In this document: positions 11,601 through 22,878 of the stretch, piece after piece
Position numbering within the stretch: position 1 is the first letter of the stretch
Layout: the number at the start of each line of letters is the position of its first letter
Assembly (NCBI GenBank): GCA_023014335.1
Contig: JAECYW010000013.1
Coordinates: 1,426,001 to 1,490,000 of the forward strand
Origin: Galerina marginata
Lineage: Eukaryota; Basidiomycota; Agaricomycetes; Agaricales; Galerinaceae
Length of the DNA stretch: 64,000 nucleotides
Direction: 5' to 3'
Notes under the pieces: model-generated
What the model was told of the DNA's origin: nothing
The model's input: only the letters and a program-made list of their open reading frames with translations
Databases searched by the model: none
Program-made: the position numbers and the translations under genes

Positions 11601-14600
11601 CTTGTGGAGGAATTAGCGATCTTAATTCCCACCTTCGGAGGCAAGGAATATCGTGTGCGCTGTTTTGCGCACATTCTCAACCTTGTCGTCAAGGTTAGTA
11701 CCTTACATTCCACGCGATAGTCATCGGAACTGACACAATTTAGGTGATCTTATCACAGTTTGATCGAAAGCTCAAGCCAGCCGCCAATGGCAATGCTGTT
11801 GAGCTGGAGGTTGAACGGCAGCTTGATCTTTTCGAGCGTGAACTAACCAGCGATGGCGACGGGATCATCAAAGATATTAAGAGAGGACGGGTTTTTGATG
11901 ACAAAGAATCTTATGTAATTTTATGTAATCAATCGGAAGTTCAATTTCGCAAAGCTCACAGGCCGTGGCATGTGTTGCCACACCCTTTAATCCAAACAAA
12001 GGCTTCGAAAACAAACAGGACACACCGTGTCACTCCGCGCTACCTCCATTGGCACCATTTCGACACGACGTCGCGTCTTCTTTGACATTTCCTGCCTTCA
12101 CACACCCAAAAAAGACCCCACAGCCCCTATACACAGTTTTTTTGGACTGCTTTGGGTGCTTTCAATCAAGGTAAGCTCCTTTCCTTCGCTTTTTTGGCCC
12201 TTTGAAGTTGCTAACAGCCTTTCCAGTGCACTTAGGATTGTCTGCTCCCTTTTTTCTGTGTGAGATTTCGGGTTTTTGGGTGCCAAAGGTGAGTTATAGG
12301 CCATTTTACTACCAAATCTCAATTCTAATGCACTACAGAACACATCTCCTTTGGTTTGCATTGGTGTTGGCTTTGGATTTTCGGGTTTTTGGCTGTTTTT
12401 TTGGTGTGTGCTGTGTTTTTAAAGTCTCCTACCTCCTCTAAATCCTCAAAATGAAGGTTGTTGGTGTGCTCTCCTTTGGTGAGTGACCATGCCCCATACT
12501 CTCTTTGGATTCTTAAACCAAAATAGGACTCTGGCCCTCCTTTTCCCTGGACTTTGGACCCTTTTGGATTTTCTGGACCCTCCCTTCTGAGCTGGGGTAC
12601 AGATTAGCTACCTGCTGCAGCCGTCTTTGCATCAGATTCTTGCAGAGATTTGAAGATCAAGGTGAAGCTCTGAAAAGTCCTACCTCCCTGGCTTCTCTTT
12701 TACAGAGTGTCTGCCGGTTGCCTAATGACCTTTTTGGTCTGGACCTCTTTCTGAGCACAGTTTGCAGGGAGATTGGTTGGCGGGTTTACAGTTGCCTCCC
12801 CTTCCTTTGGGATTGAATCTCCATTATCAACTGCAGCTGTTAGCACTGAATTCACTTTTCTCTGGCTTTGATCGGATTGCACAGCTGGACCAGAAAAGTT
12901 GCTGTACCTCAGTTCCTGGCCTGTAATTGATTATTTATGGAAATGTATGTGTTGCTTTTTGCTTTTGTATATACTGAGCTTATTTTTTCAAAAGGCCTGA
13001 GACTCCTCCTAATACACCGCAGCGTGCTCGAACTGCTGCCCAACGACATGAACGGAATAGCCGAATTCTTGAAAGCCCGCAAACTCGCCGTTCTCCTCAT
13101 CAACCCCAGCGCATACATTTAGAGCCTTTACGTTTTCATGTACCTGCACCTCCTGTTCTCATTCCTCCTCCTGCTCCTGTTGCTGATGCTGTTATGGCTG
13201 CCCATGATGACCCATTTGGTGTTCGTGGGGCTCCTGTGGCTGCTCCTGTGACTTTTGGTGGACGTCAATATGCACATCTACCTGCTGATTTGGCCCAACG
13301 ACTAGCTGCAATTCCTGCTGTTCCTGTACAGAGACAACGACGACGAGCTAATGCACCTCCAGTTGAACCGCCCGCTCTTCCTGTGAGTCATTGTTGTTAT
13401 TTAATATATTATGTCTGTTAAAATAAATAAAAATAGCCTGTGATCCCTGTTGTACCTCCTGCTCTTCGGCGAGGTGTTCGGGGTAATGTACCTTTGCCTC
13501 TGCCCCAGCCTGCACCACCTGTTCCACCTGTAAGTATATTTCAGGTTTTTTAAAAATAAATAATTGCTGAATAATATAATAATTTAAGACCTTTGCTGAA
13601 GTTATGGCTGCATATAATGCTCTTCCTGCCCTTCCTCCACCACATAGACCTGAACCTGCTCAGGCTGGAGGTGTTGCTCCTCCACGTGCAGCTCGCCGTC
13701 GTAATAACCGTACCCATAATGAAGAAGGAGCAGCCCGCCAACCTTTTGACCGTTCCCGACCAGTTCACTACCTGGGAAAAATGGACGTTAAATGCGAGTT
13801 TTGTGGTGCTTTCCATTGGTTGGATGAACGAACATCAAAATCATCCAAGCGAAATCCTAAATTTGGGATGTGCTGCTTCAGTGGAAAGATTGACCTGCCA
13901 AAGCTCGACAATCCACCTCCCGAGCTCTCAGGGTTCTTGACTGGCATGGATGATGCTTCCAAAAACTTCCGAAAAAACATCCGAAAGTACAACAATGCAT
14001 TAGCAATGACTTCAATTGGTGTAAAGCGAGACCATGCTATAAACCAGGGTGGTGGAGGTCCATGGCTCTTCAAGATTCAAGGAAAGCTCTCTCATTTTTC
14101 TGGCGCACTTTTGCCTGGACCTGGGAATGTTACCCCTACATATGGTCAACTGTACATTTATGATCCCACTGAAGCCCTAAATCATCGCATGGCTCATAGA
14201 GCAAATACGGGCTTAGATCGTCACACCATGCAAACCTTGCAGGATATGTTATATTGACGACACCGTGGAGTCCAGCTCTACCAGCAGGCTTATGAACTTA
14301 CACGTAACATGAACCCTGAAGACCAGTGCAATATTGCTCTCCGCTTTGAATCTGATGCAGACAGGAGACGATACAACCTGCCAACTGCCAGTGAAATTGC
14401 TGTTATTCTGCCAGGAGATGGGGATCAGCCCACCGGTACACGTGATATCATCCTGCGCCGGCGAGGAGGAGGAGATGATGTTAGAATTAGTGAAATGCAT
14501 CCTTTCTATCATGCACTTCATTATGTTCTTCTCTTTCCAACTGGCCAGCTTGGGTGGCATCCACATCTTCCTTTCAGAGATGGAGTAGAAGTTGACGAAG

Positions 14601-17600
14601 ATCCTCCTGCACATGACCCTTTACCAGCTGAGGATGAGGATGAGGAACAGGATGGCAATGCAGCTGAAAATCCTTCAAAGAAGCGGAAATATATATCTCA
14701 AACTGAATACTTTCGCTACCGACTGCAGCCTCGCGAAGGAGAGAGCCTTCATGTTTTTCTCTCTCAAAAGCTGTTGCAGGAGTTTATTGTTGACTGCTGG
14801 GCTGCCTCTGAACAAAGTCGCTTGGATTGGGTCAAATTCAATCAGCACCTTTTCCGTTCTGCAACCCGTCAAGGACTCATGGATGCGGTTGCTGCTGATC
14901 CTGATGCAGAGGGTGCAAATGTAGGGCAAAGGACCATATTGCCATCTTCTTTTGCTGGAAGTACACGGAATATGATTCAGAACTGTCAGGATGCTTTGGC
15001 AATTAACCGCTACTACCATGGTGCAGATCTGTTTCTGACAGCCACCGCAAATCCCAATTGGCCAGAAATTCAAGAAGCTCTACTTCCTGGGCAGACTGCA
15101 AGTGACCGGCCTGACATTACCTGCCGTGTGTTTCATTTGAAAATGGCACAGCTTATTAAGGACATTTGCGAACATGGCATTATGGGGCGTACAGTGGCAC
15201 GAGTCTGGACTATTGAATTTCAGAAAAGAGGACTTCCACATATGCATATGATCATTTTTTTGCATCCCGACCATAAACTTCGGACTCCAGAAGATGTCGA
15301 CAGCCTTCTCTCAGCAGAATTCCCAGATGAAAATGAGGAACCTGAGCTGTTTGAGTTGGTGAAGTCATTGATGGTCCACACTCCTTGCGGTGCTGAACAC
15401 AACAATGCAAGTTCCCCATGCCAGGTCAATGGAAAGTGTTCCAAGTCTTTTCCTAAGGTCTTCCGTGAACAAACCACTGTCAATGATGACTCTTATGCCA
15501 ATCTCCGGAGGCGCAATACAGGCAAAACCTTTGAGGTCAGAGGTCATCAGGTCAACAATTTGTGGGTGGTTGCACATTGTCGTTATCTAATCTGGAAATA
15601 TCGCTGCCATATCAATGTCGAGTCTATTGCATCAATCAAAGCCATCAAATACATTTACAAATATGTTTACAAAGGCCATGACCGCACAACAATGGAGTTT
15701 GGTCGCTGCCAGGATGAAGTCAAACTGTACCTGGATGCTTGATATGTCTCTGCCTGTGAGGGTATTTGGCGCATCTTCCACTTTCATATGCATCAAGAAA
15801 GCCCACCTGTTGTTCGTCTCCAAGTCCATCTTGAGGGTGAACAGATGATTACCTGGGATGAAAATGTGGCTCCAAATATTCAGGCCGTTCTACAGCGGAA
15901 TGCGGAAAAGGACACCAAGCTGACTGCCTACTTCAAAGCCAATGTTCAGTATCCAGAGGCCAGAGAAACTCTCTATCAGGATTTTCCATCAAAGTTTGTC
16001 TGGAAAGGCAAAAAGCGTCATTGGGAGCCACGAAAACGACAGTTTGCAATTGGCCGGATGTACTATGCCCACCCAAACTCTGGAGAGCGATTCTATCTTC
16101 GCCTTCTTCTGACTGCAGTCAAAGGTGCTACATCTTATCAAAACCTTCGTACTGTTGCAATTAATGGTCAGCAAGAAGAGTGTGCTACTTTTCGTGAGGC
16201 TTGCTTGAAATTAGGCCTTCTGGAAGATGACAATGAGTGGATCCAGTGTTTGGAAGAGGCAGGAGAAATGGCAACTGGCCGGCAACTCCGCAATTTATTT
16301 GTTACAATTTTGCGCGAGAATGCTCCAACAGATCCTTTGGCACTTTGGATGCAATTCCGTAACAAAATATGTGATGATCTGCGGCATGCTCTTCATAATG
16401 GCAACATCCAGCGTGACCCAACAGAAGAGCAAGTATTTGACTATGGCCTGTATCTAATTGACCGCCTTCTCCGTGCAACCAACAAAACTCTTGCAGATTG
16501 GCCTACCATGCCACAGCCACAGGAAAATTGGGATGCCATGATTGGGAACCGACTTATTGCTGAGCAACGCAACTATGATATGGCCAATGAGGAGCAACTT
16601 GCAGCCCAGCGTATTCCAACACTTAATGCTGGCCAGCGGACAGCTTTTGATTGCATTGTTGCTGCAGTTACAAACAAGACCGGACAATGTTTTTTCCTCC
16701 ATGGACCAGGTGGGACCGGAAAGACCTATGTGTACAACACTCTTTGCCATTATTTCCGTGGTCAGGGAAAAATTGTTCTCTGTGTTGCCTCATCTGGAAT
16801 TGCAGCACTGCTTCTTCTCGGAGGAAGGACTGCCCATTCAAGCTTCAAGATTCCACTCAAGGTCCATGAAAGTTCTACATGCAGTATCGGAAAGAACAGT
16901 GATTTGGCTGAGCTGATTCGCATTACTGATTTGGTCATTTGGGATGAGGCCCCAATGCAACATCGTCACAATCATGAAGCAGTTGATCGCACACTTCGTG
17001 ATATCTGCAACTGTGAGGAACCATTTGGAGGTCTTACAGTTGTCTTCGGTGGAGACTTCAAGCAGATCCTTCCAGTCATTGTCAAAGGATCAAGAGCTCA
17101 GATTGTTGGTGCTTCACTCCAACGGTCTACCCTATGGCAATCCATTGAAGTTCTCAAACTAACGGAAAACATGCGGCTAAACACAAATCACGAAGCTGAA
17201 CGGATCTTTGCACAGTGGCAGTTGGATCTTGGTCATGGAAGACACACAGATGAATCAGATGATATCACCCTTCCTGATCACTTCAAGTGCGCAGAGAATT
17301 CAGTTGCATCCTTGATCGATACCATCTATCCAGGCGTTCATTTACTTCCCGGCCAAAGTGACCAGTACTACTCAGAGCGGACCATTCTTTGCAGCAAGAA
17401 TGATGATGTTGATGATATCAACAACACTATTCTTGAGAAATTTCCTGGAGAGGCCAAGGTTTTCCACAGTGCCGATTCTATCCTCAATAACCAGGGCAAC
17501 GGACAGGATGGTATTCTTATGTATCCTGCAGAATATCTCAACACCATTAATTGTTCCGGTCTTCCACTTGCAAAGCTCACACTTAAAATCGGATGCCCAA

Positions 17601-20052
17601 TTATGATTCTGCGTAATCTCAATGCAAGTGAGGGTGTTTGCAATGGATCACGAGGAATTATCACCAGAATTGGCAGTCGAGGTCGCGTTTTAGAGGTCCG
17701 GCTTTTGACTGGAGAACAAGCAGGCCAGACAATATTCATTCCACAAATCAGCCTTACTCCAACTGACACTCAAATTCCTTTTGAGTTCTGTCGGAGACAG
17801 TTTCCAGTCCGACTTTGTTTTGCAATGACGATCAACAAGTCACAGGGTCAATCAGTCAAGCATGTTGGGCTTAACCTTTGCAATTCGGTCTTTGCTCATG
17901 GACAACTATATGTGGCAGTCTCTCGGGTGACTTCTGTTCACAACATCAAAGCAATATGGGACGAGGAAGCACTAACAACCAAAACCAAAAACATAGTATA
18001 TCCTGAAGTAATTATTGATTAAATTGTGTTTAATTCTTTTTGTAATCCCTTATATTTTTGTTTGATAGTTTTCTTATAGTTTTTAGCACTAATGTATTCT
18101 GTACACCTTATATTGATGTTATATAGCTGTCTTATATAGTTGTAAAGTAGGATATTGACTCATTTTTTCATTGTATGCCACTTAATTCAGAATTAAAAAA
18201 TTCATTCACTATGGAGGCGCAAAGTTTGATTCTGTGTTTCCACTGAAGTATAAGAAATAGAAAAAATGCAAGGCAGAAGCAGGCAGGCGAGCAAAGCGAG
18301 ACTGCCTGCTTCTGTCTTGCATTTTTTCGTCTACTCAAATTCAGTTTATGCACTACAAAATTTGTACAAATTTCTTTTTAAATCACTATGGAGGCGCGAA
18401 GCGCCGACAGAGCAGGGTCCAGGGGCGCAGCCCCGGCAAGCTGGAGAACCGTCGCGCAGAGCCGGGTGAGCGAAGCGAACCCCGGCGCGTAGCGACGGGT
18501 CGTAAGCTTGTGGGAGATGAGGAGCCGCCAGTCGATCCTGAGGATGGTGACGAAATCGCCGATGACGTTGCTGCCAGCGACGCACTTGCCGTTGATGAGG
18601 CCATCCGCGAGGCTGATGAGAGCATTCGCCTTGATCCGCTCCCATCCAAAGAAGCGAACTTAGGCCGTGTTTCAATTGCGAAGGCAAGTGACCTGTAATG
18701 TCTTATTGTTATTACATTGCTGACATGAGGTGAATAGCTTCGTGCTCTTGCGAATAAGATCGTCAATAGTCCAACCATCAGAGAAGATCTCGAAGCTTGC
18801 TGCCGGCAGGTGAAAATCGCGCCGAAGCAAATGATACGGGATGTCTCCACCCGTTGGAACTCTACCGCTGAGCTCATCCAACGTGCCTTGGAGCTTGCAC
18901 CTGCCCTGAAGATCCTGGTTGTGAAGGCCGAATATAACAAGGTCGGGCGTGGTGTTCGACTTCAACGCTTCCAATTGTCTGCTGAAGAATGGAAGCTCCT
19001 AGAGGACCTCTCTCCTCTTCTTGACGTGAGTTGCTCTATTACTTACATACTTGGATGGTGCTGATTCTGAACATAGATCTTTCTTTATGCGACAAAAGAA
19101 ATTTCGCAGAGTGCAACGCCTCTTATCCATCAGGTTATCCCCATCTTTGACATCATCACTACGGCACTTGAAGATAAGATCGAAGCTTCTTCCCTGCCTC
19201 TCGCCGTTCGTCACTCGGCGCTGCGGGGATACTTTATGTTGAATAAATACTACTCGCTTACGGATGAATCAGTTGTCTATAGAATTGCGATGAGTATGTC
19301 TCAGTTTTTTACATTGCCCTAATACTAAACAGTTCAACAGTCCTCCATCCTCGGTACAAGACCAGCTACTTTACACGTGCAAAGTGGCCTCAGGAATGGA
19401 TAACCGCAGCTGAAACTATTGTACGTAAGGTTTGGACTGACAAGTACAAGAAGTTGCCTACCCCACGCGCTACCCAGCAGGTAGCTGAAGGCAGTAGTAG
19501 TGCGGCGGACAATCATGTAAGTAATTTTCAAATTCAGCATTAACATCTTGTCTCATGTTTCACAGCGATTTGCAGCTGCGCGCCAATACTTTAGCTCTCT
19601 TCGAGACAACGTCATGCCCGTTGATGCTCTCGACGACTGGCTTAGCAGCCCTATCGTCAACACACCGCAAGACCCTATCAGTTACTGGGCCGGAATGGAA
19701 GCCGCCGGGCATCCACTTGCCCCAATGGCATTAGATTTCCTCTCAATTCCAGGTATGTTTATTGTTGTGATAACTGCTACTGTTTACTTATTATTGTATT
19801 TCCAATTCACTAGCGAGTTTGACCGATGTTGAACGGTCTTTTTCGAAAGGCGGTTTGACTGTCACCAAGTTGCGTCACTCCTTGTCAGATGAATCCGCTC
19901 GTGCTTCGACGGTTTTGGGTTCGTGGACTGACCTTCCGGGAGTCATTCCTAAGGAGGATATTATTCGTTTGTTCAAGGAGAAGCGCAAGCGACCAAAGGG
20001 AAAGGAAAAAGCTCGTGAGGAACGGGCTTCTACTGTTATAATCGTTGATTAG
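8645..20052 (+). CDS. hAT transposase, 11 exons, interrupted by three insertions
   Basis: Cuts and pastes the hAT element. Exon pieces: 8645-8738 plus 10226-10229; 10286-10354 plus 10920-11187; 11239-11366; 11427-11505; 11559-11693; 11744-11864 plus 18511-18683; 18738-19025; 19077-19293; 19341-19516; 19566-19752; 19814-20052. They sum to 726 codons in one frame. The N-terminus is a BED-type finger (YSC, then HPSITVSRVRHDESTGNL, RHVRNCSP). The catalytic core has IIDGWTSPN and TFTADNASNND, then RCFAHILNLVVK and DVSTRWNST. The C-terminal dimerisation region has SYWAGM, HPLAPMALDFLSIP and DVERSFSKGGL. The sixth intron uses a GC donor (gcaagt at 18684). No stop or frameshift is seen outside the insertions. 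As it stands the gene cannot make full-length protein. Confidence 0.85.
8739..10223. mobile_element. TA-flanked TIR element with TAGGC motif clusters
   Basis: Begins catcaggaaaacgg and ends ccggttttcctgatg, flanked by TA on both sides (8737-8738 and 10224-10225). It lies in the first exon of the hAT transposase; taking it out with one TA restores the BED-finger frame. The left subterminal 8745-8945 has ten TAGGC motifs. The right subterminal 10085-10200 has CCTA/TACC motifs in the opposite sense. No transposase is recognised inside, so it is non-autonomous. The TA duplication would fit the Tc1/mariner group, but the superfamily is not certain. Confidence 0.7.
9627..9890 (-). CDS. Possible captured exon inside the TA element
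   Basis: An ATG at 9890 opens a frame of about 57 codons that reads like an N-terminal leader (FSRLLLCLSIPSS, then RLLQRASLRPFETSG) and meets a good donor (gtatgt) near 9720. Further splice-like signals follow (ctcag near 9655). The product is not recognised. It may be the 5' exon of a host gene caught by the element, or chance. Confidence 0.25.
   Translation of the reverse strand: MFDFSRLLLCLSIPSSPPSTVSYQPPALSQPIRLLQRASLRPFETSGVGNQGLSGTRYVGTYRLILPALTCSLSLWAQLYVEGVNDL
10355..10911. mobile_element. Small non-autonomous hAT (MITE)
   Basis: 557 bp, flanked by a perfect 8-bp duplication CACGTTAG (10347-10354 and 10912-10919). Termini are tagggattggcaggggta and, inverted, tagggattgtcacgggta. Subterminal parts are packed with ACCCGTACCC-type motifs in both orientations. 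It has no coding capacity. Removal restores the hAT transposase frame (RHV-RNCSP). Confidence 0.85.
12995..18022 (+). pseudogene. Helitron RepHel (rolling-circle initiator plus PIF1 helicase), two nonsense codons
   Basis: Drives rolling-circle transposition. Coding exons: about 12995-13382, 13437-13529 and 13589-18022, with 50-60 nt introns; the true start is unclear. The N-terminal part is Pro/Ala-rich. A Helitron-like N domain follows, with the HUH motif GLPHMHMIIF near 15230-15260 and a tyrosine motif KYIYKYVYKG near 15648-15677. The PIF1-type helicase has Walker A GPGGTGKTYV (near 16704), Walker B VIWDEAPM (near 16936), GGDFKQILPV, LTENMRL, and the C-terminal KSQGQSV with HGQLYVAVSR. Two TGA codons (14255-14257 and 15740-15742) interrupt a frame that is otherwise open to 18022. 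Both occur where relatives have Arg, so CGA to TGA is likely. No frameshift is seen. Confidence 0.85.
18260..18328 (+). repeat. 27-bp hairpin in the Helitron 3' region
   Basis: Arms 18260-18286 and 18302-18328 are complementary with one mismatch (a G-T pair in RNA); the loop is 15 nt. It lies 240 nt after the RepHel stop. The phrase cactatggaggcgc occurs on both sides (about 18207 and 18383), so the hairpin sits between two copies of a short direct repeat. Confidence 0.8.
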
Positions 20053-20334
20053 TCGTGTTTTCTATGTAATTTTTTGTAAATTTATCTACGTTTCACTCTC
20101 TATGCATCAATTTTACGTGTTTATCTTAATTACCCGTAGGTATACCTTCAGGTACCTGTAATTACCCGCTACAGCAGGTATACCTGTGTGTACCTGCGAC
20201 CTGCAGGTTTTTTACCTGTGGATCCAGGTGATCCGTGGGAAAAAATCTTTGCGGGTCTGGGTATAGGTTTTCGTGTTGAAATACCTGCGGGTAAGGGTCC
20301 AGGTAACCTGAGGGTGCACCCGTGTCCTGCCTTA

Positions 20335-20950
20335 CTGAAGACACAAATCACTGAGGTGAGCTCCGACCATGAAATCAACAGGAAGATATTTTATACCCCT
20401 GACGTCAAGGGATACCAGGTTGGGCGACCTAATAAGGCGTTGCAGAGCATCCTGGAGATCGGGGTTGAGCAGTGACCACTTGATATCTGAACTAGATGGT
20501 GCAGACATCCCAAAAGCGAAGTGGGTAACACAGCAATCCCTTTCCGCCATTGTCTTAATGACGAACGCCAGGTTTTCATCACCCATAAATGGCTTGACAT
20601 CGGCGTTCCACGCAGGTATGTGGTGTAGTTGAAAAATGCAGAACAACGCTTTGATATGTGGACGAACACTTTCAAGTACCGAGCCAGCCGGCGGTGTGAG
20701 TATCTGGCGCAGGAGGGAGAGTCGTTGTTGTCCTTTTTCTCGTTCTTGGGGTTTGTGCAAAACTTGAGTATGGTTGAATATCTTGCTGAGTGCGAGATGT
20801 CGGAAAAACTTCGAGACCAAAAGGCAAGATCCTAAAGCAGGCCTTGGCAGCGGCTCGTTCTCTCCTAGTTCAGTCGATGTCTGGGGGTTGAGTTCATCTA
20901 GGATGAGGTTTAGTAAAGAGTTCTGCTGGGAGATCAAGGATGGACGTCAT
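20335..20950 (-). pseudogene. F-box gene copy A, 5' part, with a 4-nt insertion
   Basis: The ATG at 20950 starts MTSILDLPAELF as in copy B, but the sequence then carries four extra nucleotides (ctctttactaaacctc against ctctttaatctc in copy B), so the native frame stops at once. The rest (LILDELNPQTSTEL, SCLLVSKFFRHLALSKIF, then an LRR-like body) stays open to the hAT insertion at 20342. Copy A is therefore doubly disabled: a frameshift near the start and the hAT insertion. Confidence 0.75.
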
Positions 20951-21095
20951 CCCAGTCGACGCTTAGAACGGGTTGAACGAAAAGGATATTTAACCTGGTT
21001 ACAGTCATAAGGCTTGTTAGCAGAAATAACATGAATACCATTAACCAAAACCAGACCTTGAAAAGTCACTAGTCACTAATCACTTGCACGGGGAT

Positions 21096-21858
21096 AGTTG
21101 GCGACTTTACGCCCCACTCACGTGATGTCCGAAATAGGAATGTCTTATGTAATGCACTTAAAATGGCAGATATTCGTGAGCTGGTTCAGTAGACGCTGTG
21201 GCACATTTACCAAGTTCACTCCGGTGGTAATCCATGGATTTTTGAGCAAGGAACTACCTATAAATCAAGAACTTTGACCTTATAGCATAGAGATAGTAAG
21301 GAAATAAATGATGTTACACAAGACACCACCTCAAAACTGTATATTATGGGAGGAGACTCAGGAGAGCTCAACATGGGGGGGTAGATACGGAAATATAGAG
21401 CGGTCACCATCTTCCAGCCATTCCCTTCACCCCAAAGACATACCCCAGCCACTTAAATTGGTTTCCTACCACATACCGCGTGTAGAGGATGGCGCCGATG
21501 TCTAGAACACATTTCCCAGGCTTCAAATGTGCATGCCACTCGAGGCATCTATGGACTGTGATGTTATGCAGGTAGGGGTAGAAGCTTACAGGGGGGTGAA
21601 ATGGAACATTGGGAGGTGGTGGTGGAGATATTTTGAGGTATAGGACAAGGAACTGTCCGAACTGAAGGGAGGCGGTGGGCAGTGGTGGTGGTACATTGAA
21701 ACTTAACGGAATCGCAAGGCCACTGCGGCGTGCGCGTTACAACGAGGTCACGAGGGCTTGAGAGACGAACTGGAGAATTGAGCCGACAGGAATTTGGACA
21801 ATTAGATAATACTTTCCCTTTTTGAGCATCACGTGTGTGGGGCGTAAAGTCAAAAGCT
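21096..21858. mobile_element. Mutator-like non-autonomous element (MITE)
   Basis: 763 bp, flanked by the 9-bp duplication CACGGGGAT (21087-21095 and 21859-21867). The ends share gactttacgccccac and cacgtgatg in inverted orientation (about 32-bp imperfect TIRs). The 9-bp duplication suggests the Mutator superfamily. It lies between F-box units A and B. A minus-strand segment near 21480-21560 reads WHAHLKPGKCVLDIG, which resembles motif I of a methyltransferase such as L-isoaspartate O-methyltransferase; this may be a captured fragment. Confidence 0.65.
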
Positions 21859-22600
21859 CACGGGGATGAACTTCAAGTTGCTTGAGAAAATGCGATCTGG
21901 AAAGCTGAGAGAAGGATGGGGAAACAAAGTTGAACAAGAACGACTCCCGTGACCCCACTGCAGTATAAAATTGTAATCTTGGTGAGAAACCTGACCAAGT
22001 TCCGACATGTTCGTGGTGGTTCGTGGTTAAGTTTGATTTGACGCTTTGCGATGTTATCCCGGCCCGACGACAACAACGCCGGCTTTCTCATTTCCCTTCG
22101 AATTCGTTCGCGTTGTTTTCTTAAACATTAACCATTAACCATACAGAAAGCAGCCTTTGCCTTCCAGTCGAGGGTTTCAAAGCCGATCCGAAGGAAGAAA
22201 AGTCCATGCCCAGCATGATGGAACTTGGATGAGTGCTCGAGATGTTGACAACTTTAATGCACTTAGGACCCATACTGCACTAGTCAGTCTGGTTTCGGTG
22301 TAGAATTCATGCTCTGAGCAGTAATCGTCGAGGAGGAATTCACATTCTCGGACACCAATATTCATGCAGACTCTTACGTTCTTATTCCACTTTGCAGGAT
22401 GCCTCTGAAATCTTGAAGACTCTGAATGGGATTACCTATAGGACTAGGGCTATGAAATATTTTAACACCATAGTTCAATGATAGTTGTGTATCTTCCTCC
22501 AACAGGTTGGATACAGCGGTACCGTGCATCTGGCCCCAAATGCAATTTAATTAGTATGTATTGATGCGTGCTTGCACGAACGTTAATACTCTCGGAAATG

Positions 22601-22878
22601 GGGGCGCGACAAGCTGATCTTATTTACTTCGGAGGCGGTGGGGCGATCAAATAAATATTGTGGAGCGCCCAGTGGTCTAAAAGTGGCAGCACATACCTTT
22701 TGCAGCAGGCACCCATAGACCCTTTTATTTGCTCACCTGGCAGTTCACTATATTGGGACCCCGCCGGCTATTACCCAACCCAACCCTCAGATATAAACAA
22801 AATCAAATTGTGGAGCAGTATGCCAGTGGGAACCGGTCTATCGATACGCCGTTAAATGTAAGTAGGGCGGCAGTTTAA
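22601..22878. other. Spacer 3' of F-box copy B
   Basis: AT-rich spacer with no gene, continuing the repeat unit flank. Confidence 0.3.

Larger units (their letters stand above)
11865..18510 (+). mobile_element. Helitron inserted in the hAT transposase gene
   Basis: Inserted between A (11864) and T (18511). Its 5' end is TCATCAAAG (or TCAAAG, starting 11868) and its 3' end CTTG. Upstream of the 3' end, 18448-18499 can fold into a long stem (ccgtcgc with gcgacgg, and gccggg with cccggc inside). Precise removal rejoins the hAT exon in frame (DGD-GMGDEE). Encodes a RepHel protein on the plus strand. The leader 11865-12994 is T-rich and has several GT..AG intron-like segments but no clear coding exon. 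Confidence 0.8.
8402..20334 (+). mobile_element. Large hAT transposon carrying nested insertions
   Basis: Starts with taaggcaggacacgggtgc, and its right end is the exact 19-bp reverse complement. Flanked by the 8-bp duplication ctgaagac. Subterminal DNA on both sides is full of short ACCTG / ACCCG / GGATCC motifs (8420-8525 and 20135-20330), probable transposase-binding sites. It encodes a complete hAT transposase gene whose exons are interrupted by three younger insertions: 8739-10223, 10355-10911 and 11865-18510. Without them the element is about 3.2 kb. It splits F-box copy A. Confidence 0.9.

Noticed and set aside
12100..12450. T-rich frames in the Helitron leader as captured host exons
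   Set aside because: No recognisable protein; the pattern fits a spliced untranslated leader.
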